Shown here piece by piece: positions 53,501-64,000 of a stretch of DNA of 64,000 bases. Position 1 is the stretch's first letter; every line of letters begins with the position of its first letter. Made by a program: the position numbers and the translations under genes. The stretch is from Pelagophyceae sp. CCMP2097 (Eukaryota > Sar > Pelagophyceae), in contig MU657186.1 of the NCBI GenBank assembly GCA_026770575.1, positions 266,030 to 330,029 on the forward strand, in the 5' to 3' direction. Under the pieces are notes generated by a model. The model saw only the letters and a program-made list of their open reading frames with translations, searched no databases and was not told where the DNA came from.

Positions 53501-53904
53501 ATGGACGGCGGCGCGGTGCCCTTGGACGTGGAGCAGCGTCGATGGGAGGCGTGGCGCTCGCAGGGCCGCATCGACGACCCGCGCGGAGCAGAGTACGCCG
53601 CGGGCTGGCCGCGTCGATGCAAACGTGAACCGTCAAACAGGACTGTCAAACAGCACCGTCAAACGCACGCCGGCGAAAGCGGCGTCGCGAGCGGCAGAGG
53701 CGAGAGCCGGGGGAGACCCAGCGTGGCAGACCGCTTTCCCGCCAGGTGGATCGCGCGTTGAAATGCCTCGGCTACCACGTCTCAGCAAAGGCCACGGAGA
53801 CGGTGCGGGACCTTGGTGGCCACGACGAGACGGCCCTTCACTCGGACCGCGCAGCCGAGGAGCGTCACAAGCGACGTTTGTCGATGCGGCGTACGTCGGA
53901 GTGA
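53501..53904 (+). CDS. Small hypothetical protein, two exons (uncertain)
   Basis: ATG 53501 begins MDGGAVPLDVEQRRWEAWRS. After a probable intron, VDRALKCLGYHVSAKATETV and AAEERHKRRLSMRRTSE end at 53904. Both pieces have normal, balanced composition, but the splice I would need does not keep phase cleanly. A competing frame through the second piece ends at 53939. Confidence 0.3.
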
Positions 53905-53938
53905 AAAGGTATGATGCAAAGAATTTTAGGTTGGAGTG

Positions 53939-55046
53939 ATGAAGGCCGTCTGCTCGGCGCTGCAGCACTGCGGCGGCGGCGGCGGCCACGGCCCGAGGAC
54001 GACGGCGGTGTTCTGCGCCGGCCTGGGCCGCATCGGCGGCGAGTACTACACCAAAGGCGTCGTCGTGATAGCCGTGTGGGGTGGCATCTCGGACCTCGTT
54101 GAGAAATCACCGGGCGGCGACGCTTTGGCAAAGGCGCTTTCCGCGACGAAGACGCTCGACGCGCTCATCACGGCCTTGGACCACGTCGCTGCGCAGCTCG
54201 CGGCACACTTGGACGCAAACGCAAACGCGCAGGCGGAGGCGCAGCCGCAGCCGCCCAAGCGCGTCGTCCGCCTCCTCGGTGCGAGAGCGGTTGCCGAGTG
54301 CTTTCTAGAGACGCTGGCCTGGGACCGAGCGAGGGACACTCGCGCGGTGCTCCCCCCAAAACACCTCGACCGTCGCAGGCTTCCTGGTGAGCCGGTACGC
54401 GCAGCTCGCGGCGGCGCTGCTCGTGCACTCTGGCCGCGCGGCGCAAGATGCGCAGCTGTCGGCGTTTGCGCGGACGCTGGCGGCCGTCGAGTCGTGCTGC
54501 TCCGAGCCGCCATCGGAGCCTTTCAAACGGCCCGACGATTCTGCGCTGAGGCGGCGCGAGGCGCGCGCGTCCGTATCCCCGAACGTGGACTCGGCGGCGG
54601 CGGCGCTGCTGGCGGCTGTCGGGGAAGCGTGGCTTTTTGCATTGCGCTGCCCGCAGAGGCCGCACCAATGCAACGCGCGCCTCGCAGTCTTGCTGCGGCT
54701 GCTGGAGCAGTCCGATATCGCGGCGCACTTCAGAGGGGCGCTCGGGTGCGCGGCGACGTTTGCGCACGTTTTCTCCAAGGAGACGCTGGGCCGCGCAATC
54801 GCACTCTTGCACAAGTCCGCTCTCGCCGCGGCGCAGCGCGACTTCCGCGCGCTCGTCGTCTGCCTCCTCACGGAACAGCGCGGCGGCGACGCGCGCGGCG
54901 TCGACGTGCGGCGGTGCGTTGTCATTGCTTTCCTTACCAGCTGCGACGCGGTACTGCAAAAAAAACTGCTGGAGCACTTTTTTGAAGACGTGACCAAGGA
55001 CGCCGTCCTTTCGGCGTCGCCCGCCGTCCTCGGACAACGACGATGA
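53939..55046 (+). CDS. Helical hypothetical protein
   Basis: Starts MKAVCSALQHCGGGGGHGPR. The first segment includes IAVWGGISDLVEKSPGGDAL and LDALITALDHVAAQLAAHLD. A short intron (about 54335-54382) links to SRYAQLAAALL and then RLAVLLRLLEQSDIAAHFRG, ALVVCLLTEQRGGD and LQKKLLEHFFEDVTKDAVLS, ending GQRR. Regular Leu/Ala helices suggest an armadillo/HEAT-like solenoid, but no family can be named. The donor of the intron is not canonical in my reading. Confidence 0.5.
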
Positions 55047-55416
55047 CGCTTCCGTCTGACGCCTTGGTGCCGAGTGCCATCTCCGCATGTCGTAAGCAAC
55101 GAAATACCCACGCCTCGAGTGGCTCCCTCGTAACGACTACGGGCGGCTGCTCTCAAGGGCCGCTTCCAGCGGCGCATCGATCCACCGCCGCCGTTCTCCA
55201 GACCTCTGGGGACTTTTCAATACGGTGGGCCGAAGACGCGGTGCTACCGACTCGGGGTCCCAGGCCTGCCCTGCTTCAATGGTCGAGTCCAAGGTCCCAT
55301 CGAGTCGACACGCCCTCGTCGCTCGACGCGTGGCGCGCCGTTCTGCGATTATCGCGTCCCAGCCGCGTCTCCAGAGCCTCGGCTTGGTCTTCCTCCGAGC
55401 CGTTTTTTACTACGTC

Positions 55417-56868
55417 CTACCCGAGCCGCCGGCGCCGCTTGGCGGAGGGCTCGCTCGGGGGTGCGTTGAGTGCGTCGAGGTGGGCGCAGACGCACTGGCC
55501 GAGGAGCGCCGTGTCGTACGCGGTCCCGTCGAACGCGCCGTAGCCGCCCTCGAGCATCGAGACGACGGGCGTCGAGGCGTCGGGCAGCGCGGCGACGAGG
55601 GCCGCCGTGGCCGCGTAGAAATGCGCCAGCTCCAGGCCCTACGCCGAAGCATCAGCACAGAGTGCCTGATTAGCAGGGAGCCCTCCGATGCTGAACACGG
55701 CGCTCCGTACCATGCCGTCGTCGACGTTAACTCGGATGTCCGGCGGCCGCTCCTGGCCGGCGTCGCCGCGCGCCTACCGCTAAAAGTGTATCGCACTCGG
55801 AGGTCGCGGCGGCCTTACCGCGTCAAAGCCTGCCGAGAAGAGGAGCAGGTCCGGCTCGAAGACTCGGAGCCGAGCCGCGATGGCGTCGACGGCGTCGATG
55901 AAGCGCTTCTGCGCGCGCGAGATCAAATTCGCGATTCGCCGCCGGCCCAGCTCCTCGCCGTTTCGCGGGCAGTCGCACCACGTCGGTCGGATGCCGACGT
56001 TGAATACGGTGGGTCCGGCGGTCTCGCCGCGTTTCCGCGCCGTCGTGGCGCCCGATCCCGGGAAGAAGTCAAAGTCGCGGTCTTCGTGGACCTCGTGCAG
56101 GTGCGTCGAGGCGAAGAATATTCCCTCGTCGGGCCGCGACCGGACCCACGCCTCGGTGCCGTTGCCGTGGTGGACGTCAAAGTCGACGATGGCGACTCGG
56201 AGGCCCAAGACGTCGCGCGCGTGGGCGGCGGCGACGGCGACGTTGTTCAAGACGCAAAAGCCGCAGCCGCCGGCGTCGGCGTCGTAGCCCTCGCGCGTCG
56301 CGTGGTGCCCGGGCGGCCGCACGGCCGCGAAACCGCGGTAGCCCGGGGTGGTCGCCGCGCGCGCCACGGCGGCGACGCCGGCGCCCGCAGCGCGCTTCGC
56401 CGCGAGGGACGTCGCGCCGCAGACCCACGTCCCGCCCGCGTCGCCCGCGGCGGCGTCCCCGAAGAAGCCAGAGGCCCGGAGCGCCGGGCTCAGCGGCCGC
56501 GCCGGGCCGGCCGCACCCGCCGCGTCGCACAGCGCCTCGATGAGCCGCAGGTACCGCGCCGAGTGCACGCGCAGCAGGTCCTACGCGAGTCGACCTCGCG
56601 GAGGATCGGGTCGGGCACGCGGATACCCCGGAAGACGGTCCGTGTCACGCACTTCCTCGGACGCGCACTCAAAGTCCTCCCTCCTCACGACGGCGCCGCC
56701 GAAGCGCGCGACCACGGCAGAAACGATTGCGCGGACGCGCGCGGGCGACTCCTGGTGGCCCGCGGGCCCATGCGTGGCGAGGCAGTCGTCGTGCGAGAAC
56801 AGCTCGATGCCGCCGGCGGGGAAAGCACGCTGCGACTCCGCAAAGCCCGACTGAGCCGTGGCCGCCAT
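55417..56868 (-). CDS. Histone deacetylase (zinc-dependent, class II-like)
   Basis: Four exons (about 56653-56868, 55819-56580, 55711-55773, 55417-55638) in phase with GT-AG introns give 420 aa. The family blocks are HDDCLATHGPAGHQESPARV, the active-site VRPPGHHATREGYDADAGGC (paired His), GFCVLNNVAVAA, the zinc-site VAIVDFDVHHGNGTE, FFASTHLHEVHED, the second zinc aspartate in LLLFSAGFDA, and VSMLEGGYGAFDG with the transition-state residue region. The motif set (RPPGHHA) is that of class II HDACs and HDA1-like enzymes. It removes acetyl groups from lysines of histones or other proteins. The C-terminus is basic (KRRRRLG). Confidence 0.9.
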
Positions 56869-57672
56869 CGTTTCCGACAGCTCAACGTCCAGGCCAGAGT
56901 GATTGTGGACGAGTGCAGCCGCTCTCTCCACGCCACCGCCGGCTGGCAACCGGTGCGGGCCCGGAGACCCTCTCGACACTCGCCGCACGCAAGGCCTCGG
57001 GAGCTCGAGCGCGAGCTCTCGCGAGTCGGAATTCCGGAAGTGCGTACATGTAGTCGGACCAGAGCGGGTTTTCCAACCCTTTCCATAAAGCCGTCACTCA
57101 CGTAGACGAGAGTCACGAGATCGAGACAAGGCACAACGACAGCTATGCATAGGCACGATCGATATTTGCCGGGATTTTTGCCGAAACGATAATCGGCGAT
57201 ATTTCATCGACATTTGCCGGGATTACCGGGAAAATCGTCGTTATTTGCTAGACTCAACACAATCTGACGCTCGCAAATACCATGTTTTTCGTCATTTCGC
57301 AATTTAATATCTCAATAAAGGCATATTTAAGATTTAATTAAATCTTATTTACGTTTGTTTTAACATATTTCTCAATAAAGATTTTATAAAATCTTAATTT
57401 TGCCTTTATTGAGATATTTAAGTGTAAAAAAGTCGATAATCGTCGATTCCCAGTCGATATTTGCCAGGATTCCTGTCGATAGTATCGACCGATATTTGCC
57501 GGAAAAGCCATCCATAGGCGTCGTTGTGCCTTGGATCGAGAGTCGACGAGAGATTCGACGAGAGCAGTGACTCAGAGTACTCGAGTGTTCTGGCCCGGCG
57601 CCGCGGCTCGGGCCCAGGGCTAAGCCGCGGCGCGGGCCCAGGGCTTAGCGCTTTGCTCCTTTCTCCAATTGG
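56869..57672. other. AT-rich intergenic region with hairpin and TTTGCCGG repeats
   Basis: Sharp AT-rich island (about 57150-57500). It contains at least four copies of a (T)CGA(T/C)ATTTGCC(G/A)GGATT-like motif (near 57155, 57208, 57452, 57490) and the inverted repeat at 57306-57417. No gene seen. Confidence 0.6.
57306..57417. repeat. Inverted repeat, about 30-bp arms, AT-rich
   Basis: AATATCTCAATAAAGGCA with following TTAAGATTT (57306-57335) pairs with AAATCTTAA ending TGCCTTTATTGAGATATT (57388-57417), leaving a roughly 50-base loop. CTCAATAAAG occurs once more inside the loop. Confidence 0.75.
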
Positions 57673-59016
57673 ATGGCGCCCCGGGGGAACGCGGGCGGCC
57701 GCGCCGGCGCCCCGTCCGAATGCCGCGACGCCCCATCTGACGACGAGCTGGCGTTTTTCGCAAACGGTGACGAACCTGCGCATTGGATCGTCCACCTCCT
57801 GTGCACGCTCCTCAAGTGCTTATCTGCGCCGCTGCGGTGGCTCGCCTGCGCCTCGGCGGCGCTCGCGGCGTGCTGCGCGCGGCCGCCGCCGCATTCGCTC
57901 TGGGCGGCGCTGTTGGTCTTGCTGCGCGTCGTGTGCTACTCGGCGGCGGTCTCGAATCTGCCGGACCACGCCCTCCAGGCCGCGGTAGATCTCATCTTCG
58001 CTGTCCAAGAATTGCTAGGCGTGTGGCTCGGAAAGGGCGTGTCGCGCTGCGCCTGCTCCGCCGCGGTGCAGAAGCGCGACGCTTTAGACGGCCGCGGCGA
58101 GTGGCTCTGGCCAAAAGGCGCCGGCCGATACAGCGACTCGGCGCCGCCGCTGCCAGGCGGAAAAGTCATCTTCTTCGTCCACGGTAATGCACCCAACGGG
58201 GAGCTCGAACCCCCGACCACACGATTAGGCGGCGCCTTCGTCCTCTGCAACGCCGTGACGCACCGGCTGCTCACCTACGATCTCGTGCGCCGCACGGGAT
58301 GCACCGTCGTCGTGCCCGCGTACTCGCGGCCGCCAAAGGCGCAGTACCCGATTGCCCTCGACGAGGTGGCGGCGCTGTACGCGCGTTTGTGCAGCTATTA
58401 CGGCGCTCAAAACGTAATAATTGCCGGCGACTCGGCGGGCGCCAACCTCGCAATGTCCACGGCGCTGCGAAATGTCGCGGACCACGGCGCCGCCCCGCCC
58501 GCAGGCGCCGTGCTCATCTCGCCTTGGTGCGACCTCTCAGAGGCCAGCCTCGCCGCGGAGTCGATGCGGGCCAACGCTTCGACGGACTTTCTGCCGTACA
58601 CGCTCATCGCCCGCTTCATGCGCGACTACGGCGTCGGCGCTTCGGTTAAAGGCGACGAACCCCTCGTCTCGGCTGTCTACGCCGACCCCGTCGCGCTCGG
58701 TCGGGCGCTGCCAAACGTCTTTCACTGCTACGGAACCGGGGAAGAGCTGCTGGACCAGAACCGCGCGCTGCGGTCCAGGTTCGAGGCCGGCGGCGCGGCC
58801 TACGAGGCCTACGAGTTGCCGGGCGAGTTTCACGTCGCGCCGCTCTTTGCGAGCGTCGTCTACGGCCCGTCGCCGCCGCCGCCGGCCGCGGCGACCGCTG
58901 ACAAGGACCCTGAGGCCGCCGAATCGCCGCCGCCCGTCGTCGCGCTCGAGAAGATGGCCGCCTTTATCAACGCCATCACCGCCGTGCCGCGGCCGCCCCG
59001 GACGAGTCTGTTATAA
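57673..59016 (+). CDS. Alpha/beta hydrolase (HSL / fold-3 type), membrane-anchored
   Basis: Intronless, 447 aa. The N-terminal 110 residues have two hydrophobic stretches (LRWLACASAALAACC, LWAALLVLLRVVCYSAAV). The hydrolase domain has the oxyanion-hole strand KVIFFVHGNAPNGE (HGN replaces HGGG), the nucleophile elbow IIAGDSAGANLAM (GDSAG), AVLISPWCDLSEAS, the likely acid in GTGEELLDQNRAL and the base in LPGEFHVAPLF. This order is that of the hormone-sensitive-lipase family, whose members cleave esters of lipids or small molecules. The Pro/Ala-rich tail ends with TAVPRPPRTSLL. Confidence 0.85.
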   Translation: MAPRGNAGGRAGAPSECRDAPSDDELAFFANGDEPAHWIVHLLCTLLKCLSAPLRWLACASAALAACCARPPPHSLWAALLVLLRVVCYSAAVSNLPDHALQAAVDLIFAVQELLGVWLGKGVSRCACSAAVQKRDALDGRGEWLWPKGAGRYSDSAPPLPGGKVIFFVHGNAPNGELEPPTTRLGGAFVLCNAVTHRLLTYDLVRRTGCTVVVPAYSRPPKAQYPIALDEVAALYARLCSYYGAQNVIIAGDSAGANLAMSTALRNVADHGAAPPAGAVLISPWCDLSEASLAAESMRANASTDFLPYTLIARFMRDYGVGASVKGDEPLVSAVYADPVALGRALPNVFHCYGTGEELLDQNRALRSRFEAGGAAYEAYELPGEFHVAPLFASVVYGPSPPPPAAATADKDPEAAESPPPVVALEKMAAFINAITAVPRPPRTSLL

Positions 59017-59204
59017 CATGTGTTATAACATGAAAGGGACTCGACACCCTCTATCACCGTGCCAAGCAGTGACCGTGCGCACGAGACTGAGGAGGGCAAA
59101 CAGTGGACGTCACACGCCGGGGCCCCGCCGCGGCGCGCGCTATCGATTATCTTTGTCTCGATCGCCAAATTATAGCGATTGGCTCGAAGTGCGAGGCCGA
59201 CGTG

Positions 59205-60544
59205 ATGAGCGGCGGCGGGGCCCGGGCCGAGGCCGTGCTGCGCGGCGCGTGCGGCGCGGACGAGGTGCGGCCGCTGCTGACGCGGCTGCGCATGATCTGC
59301 GAGGGCGGCCTCACGCGCATGGTACGTTCCCCGTGGGAAAAACTGATCGAGTAAGATTGGATGGCGCGCAGTTTCGCTACGAGGAGTCGTTGCTCCGCGC
59401 GCGCGGGCCGGCGCAGAACGGCGTCGCGGCGCGCGCGCCGTCGTCGCAGCTCTGGCGCGCGCGCACCGAGAGGTGACCTCTTTCGTGAAAGGCCCGCGCG
59501 TCGGCTCGACGATGCGGATGATTCGCACAGGTCGGTCTTGATGCTCGACGTGGGCGGCGACGAGTCCAGCCGCGACCCGAAGTCGATCGAGGACGAGCGA
59601 GTCCCTCCATGCTGATCGTCGGAAGGTGACCGTCTCGCTTTCACAGAGGCGCGCAGGCTCGTGTTCCAATTAGACGACGGCGACCGCCCGGCTTCGGACC
59701 GACCCGCGAAGCGACGGCGCGTCGACCCATCGCACTCGAGATACCTCGTCATCGAACGGCCGTGAGTCGACGCATCCTCCCGGTGTCGCCGACCGAACCA
59801 CCAGGGTTGCCCGCAAAGTGGAAGCGAAGCACGCCACGCTGCGGCACCGCGAGACGAGCCAGGTCGACGGCGACGTGCTCGTGCGTGACGTCGAGCCTCG
59901 CGCGCTCCGCCCCTGACGCGGTCCGTTTTAGCCGTTCCTGAGCCGCTGCGGCCTCGGCGCGCAAGCGACAACGCCGGGCTCCGCGTCCGCCTCCAACATG
60001 TGCGCTATTGCCCCCGAAGCGCCACGAGGCTCGGACGTAGACCCGCAGGCGCGTCGTGGCCGGCCGCCGCTACGTCACAAAGGCCGGAGACGTCGTCAAC
60101 GTCATCGAATCTCGAGTCGCGAGGCAGCGTCCCACGGGATCGCAAGTTGAAGGCGCCTTCATTGGACGTGATCCATGCGCTGTAGGTGCTTCCGAGCGCC
60201 GAGCGCGAGCACGTCGGCTACCTCGTCGAAGTCGTGCGCACTCTTGCCAAGAGGGAACCCCGTCTTAAAAGTCGATAGGTTGGCACGATCAGCGAAACTG
60301 CAAACGACGAAGCGCGGGCGCGTTTGCGGCGTCTCGACGCACATTGTGCATCACCCTCTCGCATCACCCTCTGTCGTCCTCTCGCACCACCCTCTCTCGA
60401 CGCGCGCCAAATAGGTCATCCAACGTACGTGCGCCTCTTCCAGAACGACCGCCGCGTCTTTTCGATTCATCTCGTGGGCCGACGCGCGACGTAGGGCTCC
60501 TGGAGCTCGCCGCCGCCCTCAAGCCGCACCTGCACCTCCTCTGA
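59205..60544 (+). CDS. Multi-exon hypothetical protein
   Basis: ATG 59205 starts MSGGGARAEAVLRGACGADE and EVRPLLTRLRMICEGGLTRM up to a GTACG donor. Further plausible exons are LDGAQFRYEESLLRARGPAQ, SVLMLDVGGDESSRDPKSIE, RLVFQLDDGDRPASDRPAKR with SRYLVIERP, VARKVEAKHATLRHRE, GRRYVTKAGDVVNVIESRVA, PSAEREHVGYLVEVVRTLAK, and LLELAAALKPHLHLL before the stop. The pieces have normal composition and are flanked by GT and AG dinucleotides. I cannot prove every join, and the family is not recognised. Confidence 0.4.
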
Positions 60545-60638
60545 CAACCACCGCCAGCCCGGCGCGCGAGCTTCCCGAGGCGTCTGCACAAGCATTCCAA
60601 AAGTTAGACAAAGTATCGCGATGCGCCCGCGTCGGGCG

Positions 60639-61336
60639 TCATCGCTCGGCGAGATTGTCGGCGTCCGCCTCGGCCATGAGCACGTCGATCTCGCTGTGGA
60701 GCGCGCGCAGCTCCTCGGCGGCCGCGCCGCGGCGTATCATCGCGTCGAGCTGGAGCGCTTTTCGTTCCTGCATTCGGAATCGTCGAGGCGGGCAATCACA
60801 ATCGCCGTCTCGAGCGGCGGGCGACGCACGATAAGTACGAGGCGCGCGTCGGCCCGCGCGTCGGCGTCGTCCGCCCGCGCGGTCGCGTCGTCCGCCACGG
60901 GAAGCGCGTCGCCGCCCGCCTGCGGCTCTTCCGCGGCTGGGGCCGCGTCGCGTCTTCGGCCGGCGGCGCCACTCGGCGCAGCGTCCGAGGGTTGCCTTGC
61001 ATTCGGGTGGTGCTCGAGGGCGTCGAGATCCAGCCAGGACTCGGAGAGCGGCGGGTTTGGCGTCGGCGGGAGTGGCGGCGGCCGCGCCGAGCTTTGCGGC
61101 GGCTGCGGCGGCGCCGCGCTCGGCGGCTGCGGCGGCGCGTATGGCGCTTCGTGGCGGATCTCCGCGTAGGCGCGGGCGTCGTCGAAGCAGTCCTTGGCGT
61201 CGTCGAAGTCGTTTACGGTGCCGTTGTAAGTCGCCCAAGCGGCGGCGACCTCTTTGTCCAGCGCCGCGGAGGACTCCAGGTCCGTCCGCAGCGACGCCAG
61301 CAAGGACGCCATCGAGCCCCCGTCGAAACCAGCCAT
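60639..61336 (-). CDS. Helical/Pro-rich hypothetical protein
   Basis: Starts MAGFDGGSMASLLASLRTDL. A helical N-terminus (DKEVAAAWATYNGTVNDFDD) is followed by a Pro/Gln-rich linker and an acidic Ala/Asp stretch. A GT-AG intron (about 60755-60829) joins to ERKALQLDAMIRRGAAAEEL and ALHSEIDVLMAEADADN at the C-terminus. Function unknown; the ends look like coiled coils. It is divergent from the RRM gene with about 113 bp between starts. Confidence 0.6.
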
Positions 61337-61449
61337 GGCCTGAAGCGCTACTAGTAAGGCTGCGCCCGTTTGATCTCGCCAAACGGTTTTTATTCGGCGA
61401 CTCCGAGTCGGAAGGTCCGAACATCAATCGAAACTCGGTCAAACTTGCC

Positions 61450-61941
61450 ATGTTCCGGCCGCGCCTGGCGCGGCCTCTTGTCAACTGTGTGCGGGTGCCG
61501 GCGCGGTTTATCACGCGGCGGATCTATCGGCTGGAGACGCAGGCTGATTTGATGGTCCGCAGGCTGCCCCACGGGTGCACCGAGGCGGATCTGCGCCGCG
61601 CTTTCGAGGGCGTGCGCGATATCGTGAGCATGGAGATCCCGCTGAACAAAAAGGGTGAGTCGCGAGGCTACGCGTTTGTCACTATCAGCATCGTCGAGGG
61701 CGAGTACTTCAACGACAAGTTTCGCAGGCTGGACACGCTGGAGAACGTGTACGTCGGCGTGCGGCGCCTCGTCATCGAGATGGATTCGCCCGATAACCGG
61801 CAGCAGACGGCGCACGACGCGGACCTGAAGGACAAGCGGCGGAAGAAACCCGACCAGATGAGGGAGGCCGCTGCGGCCATGCGAAAGAGAGGCGGCCCAA
61901 AGCCGCTTATCGGCCCGGGCTGTGGATTATATATCTACTAG
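61450..61941 (+). CDS. RRM RNA-binding protein, probably mitochondrial
   Basis: Intronless, 163 aa. The first 30 residues (MFRPRLARPLVNCVRVPARF) are rich in Arg, lack acids and look like a mitochondrial presequence. One RRM follows: DLMVRRLPHGCTEADLRRAF (RNP2 region), DIVSMEIPLNKKGESRGYAF (RNP1 region RGYAFVTI) and VYVGVRRLVIEMDS. The Lys/Arg-rich tail contains KDKRRKKPDQM and ends GCGLYIY. It likely binds organellar RNA; the target is unknown. Confidence 0.7.
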   Translation: MFRPRLARPLVNCVRVPARFITRRIYRLETQADLMVRRLPHGCTEADLRRAFEGVRDIVSMEIPLNKKGESRGYAFVTISIVEGEYFNDKFRRLDTLENVYVGVRRLVIEMDSPDNRQQTAHDADLKDKRRKKPDQMREAAAAMRKRGGPKPLIGPGCGLYIY

Positions 61942-62143
61942 TAGGGTGAGCGAAGGAACCCACCCATCGGCCCGAGGCGCTCGCAAGAGCAGCCGCGAGA
62001 AGGGCGCGCCGCTCCGGTTCGACGGACCCGAATGCCCACCGACCACGCGTGGGGGAGCGACGACGGACCCCATACGGCAAGGCCCGCCCCGCTCGAGGAG
62101 ACGCGTCGGTCACAAAGAGTTATTACACACAACAAAACAGTTC

Positions 62144-64000
62144 CTAATCCGTGGCGTCGTCGTCGTCGCTCTCTTCTTCGTCACTTCCGTCGGCGTCACT
62201 TCCGTCGTTGGAGTCACCACCGTCGTCGTCGTCGTCGCCGTCTCCCGAACCGGCCTCGTCCCCGGAAGCCGACGCCGTGTTTCCGGCGCCCGAGCCCGCG
62301 CCCTCTGTGGCGCTGTCGCTGCTCGCGTCGCTCCCCTCCGCGTCACCGTCGTCTTCGTTGCCGGCGTCGTCGTCGTCGCTCGAGTCGTCGCTCCGTTCCT
62401 CGTGGTCGTCGGCGGCGGGCGAGGCCACGTCGTCGGGCCCGCGCGCCGCATCGGCCTCGACGGAAGGCGGCGCGCCGTCGTCCGAGCCAGACTGATCGTC
62501 GGCGCCGCGCGACGGCGCCGGTGCCTCGACATATGGTTCTTCCTCTGCCGCGTGCGTGGCGGGCGGCACGGGCGCCTCGGCGATGTGCTCGACGGCGCGC
62601 GCGGCGGCCTTGACCTTGATCGCTTTCGCGGGCATCTCCTAAGGTGCGCGTGCGGCGGCGCGTGCGGCGGCACAAAGAGGCGTGGTACCTTGCGCTTGCG
62701 CCGGAGCGCGGCATTTGCCGAGGCGTGGGCCTTTGCGACCTCGGCCGTGGCGTGCGCGGCCGCGGCCTTGGCCGCCGCGACTGCTTTGTCGACCCTTTTC
62801 TTGGCGTGCTTGGCGTCGCGCGCGACGATGGCCTTCCCCACGCGGTCGTTGTGGGCCTGGACCAGCGGCTCCGCGGCGCGCCGCAGGAGGCGATGCACTT
62901 CGTCGGCAGAGATGTCGTCGAAGAAATAGCCGAGAAAAAAATCGACGCGCATCTCCGCGGCCGCGGCCCGAGACGCCGCCGCAAAGTTGCGCCAGCGCCG
63001 GGTGTCGCCCGCCGCACGCGGCGCGACGCCGCACCGCACCGCCTCGGCGGCGTACCGCACCGCCAGCAAGCCGACCGACGCGGCGTCGTCTTCGGGATCC
63101 GCCACGAGTGCCTACGAACGACGGGATCTTCAGAAGGAGACGCAGCTTCTGTCGAAAGTCGACGCGACTCACCTCGATGCCGGTGCGTTCGCCGAATTCG
63201 GCTTCGAGCGCGACGGTCGTAGCGGTGTGCAGCGCGGCCTCGAGGGCCATGTGCGCGGTTTCGGCGGCGGCGGCGGACCCGCGGCCCGCTCGCGAAAGGT
63301 CTAACGCAAGGGCGTCATAGGCTTCGCGCGTGCGGCCGTCGGACGATACGGTGGCCCGCCGCCGCGCGTCGGCGGCGGCGCGGCCACAGAGCTTAAAGGC
63401 CGAGTCCCTGCGCGGCGCCGGTTCTCGGACCGGCTCCTCTCGCGCGAGCGCGCGGATCTCGGCTTGCGCGGCGTCGGCGAGGCGCGCGTCGGCGTCGACG
63501 GCGTGCCGCGCCGCGTCCGCGGCGCGCGCGTCGCCGCCGGCGTCGGCGATTGCGAGGGCAAGCTCGAGGGATTTGCGCCGCGTCGCTGCAGCAAGCTTGA
63601 CTTGTGAAGCGTCCGAGAGGCGTCGTTCCGTCTGCGGCGGCGCAGACGCCGCGGGCCGCCAGTTGAACTGCGTCGCGCACGGCGTCGGCTGGCACGACTC
63701 GTAGGGCCTAGGCGTCCCGCTGTCTCCCCGCTGCGAGGCCACTCGCCGTGCCTCTGCGTCTTTCAAAGTGGATGGACGCACCGGTCCGCGCAGAGCGTGT
63801 AGGTGCGAATGTTCGTGAGGTACTGCGTCGTCGAGTCCGTTTCGTCGAGCGCCGTCAGCCGCTCGACGCGCAGCGAAGACTCGTTCCTCCGGAAGCAGCC
63901 GTCGCAGGCGACTTCGGAGCGGTAGACTTCGAGCGGCGGCAGCGCGAGGAGGCGCGGCCGTGGCATCCAGGGTCCTTTGCCGCCGCCGCAAAAAAGACAC
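62144..64000 (-). CDS. 5'-truncated hypothetical protein: Cys-rich, Ala-rich helical, very acidic tail
   Basis: Runs off the right edge of the window, so the start is missing. In order, GT-AG joined exons give RLLALPPLEVYRSEVACDGC and RTYTLCADR; PYESCQPTPCATQFNWRP; Ala-rich helices (LAAATRRKSLELALAIADAG); VALEAEFGERTGIE; ALVADPEDDAASVGLLAVRY; MRVDFFLGYFFDDISADEVH; a Lys-rich coiled coil; and finally a 150-residue Asp/Ser/Gly tail ending ESDDDDATD. The region around 63170-63110 shows a clean GTGAGT...TAG intron. A lumenal or secreted acidic protein is possible, but the family is not recognised. Confidence 0.6.

Noticed and set aside
52227..53939. Long plus-strand open frame (570 codons) across the SLC35 region
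   Set aside because: Antisense to a clear transporter gene; its Arg/Ala/Gly-rich composition is typical of antisense frames in GC-rich coding DNA.
55225..57105. 626-codon plus-strand frame
   Set aside because: Antisense shadow of the histone deacetylase.
1..64000. tRNA, rRNA or bacterial operon signals
   Set aside because: I looked for clustered same-strand genes with ribosome-binding sites and for recognisable tRNA/rRNA sequence and found none.

Overview
This window is nuclear DNA from a GC-rich eukaryote, most likely a marine stramenopile microalga. A pelagophyte such as Aureococcus is my best guess. The evidence is very high GC, densely packed genes on both strands, many very short introns (about 40-160 bp, usually starting GTGCG or GTGAG and ending TAG or CAG), typical eukaryotic gene content, and one clear selenocysteine-encoding gene. 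The organism assignment is inference. I see no rRNA, tRNA, CRISPR array or operon structure. One 35-base run of N marks an assembly gap at 5955-5989.

Layout, 0-22.8 kb: an RCC1-repeat protein; a SelU/PRXL2-type selenoprotein with an in-frame TGA and a candidate SECIS; glucosidase II beta (minus); a gene-poor stretch with the gap; a p25-alpha/coiled-coil protein that carries an exact 210-bp tandem duplication; a full-size ABCG transporter (minus), divergent from the scavenger decapping enzyme DcpS; an AIG1-type GTPase; a repeat-rich 2.3-kb intergenic region; and a SAP-domain protein with a tyrosine-rich tail.

Layout, 23-36.9 kb: a dual-specificity phosphatase; a 437-bp non-autonomous hAT-like element with perfect 8-bp target duplication; a mitochondrial carrier head-to-head with a folylpolyglutamate/dihydrofolate synthase; a pyruvate-dehydrogenase-kinase-like protein with an inserted EF-hand; PDCD2; a secreted Cys/His-rich protein; an N-acetylneuraminate-lyase-like aldolase; two small membrane proteins; and a short-chain dehydrogenase whose first intron looks as if it arose by tandem duplication.

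Layout, 37-64 kb: a giant EMAP-like protein with three HELP-WD40 modules and N-terminal EF-hands; a DUF389 membrane protein; a membrane protein with an SH3-like N-terminus; a WW-domain protein; a frameshifted FAD monooxygenase; a C2H2 zinc-finger protein; an SLC35B-type nucleotide-sugar transporter; a class II histone deacetylase; an AT-rich hairpin region; an alpha/beta hydrolase; a mitochondrial RRM protein; several unrecognised genes; and a 5'-truncated acidic-tailed protein running off the right edge.

The genes do not form one pathway. Recurrent themes are ER/secretory functions (GII-beta, SLC35, signal-peptide proteins), mitochondrial metabolism (carrier, PDK-like, RRM protein) and calcium sensing (two genes with canonical EF-hand loops). 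The most notable observations are the EF-hand PDK-like protein with eroded ATP-binding motifs, the selenoprotein with its SECIS, the intron born by duplication, GC-AG introns in several genes, and the hAT-type MITE. Exon joins were inferred by eye from reading frame, splice dinucleotides and family conservation, so individual boundaries may be off by a few bases.
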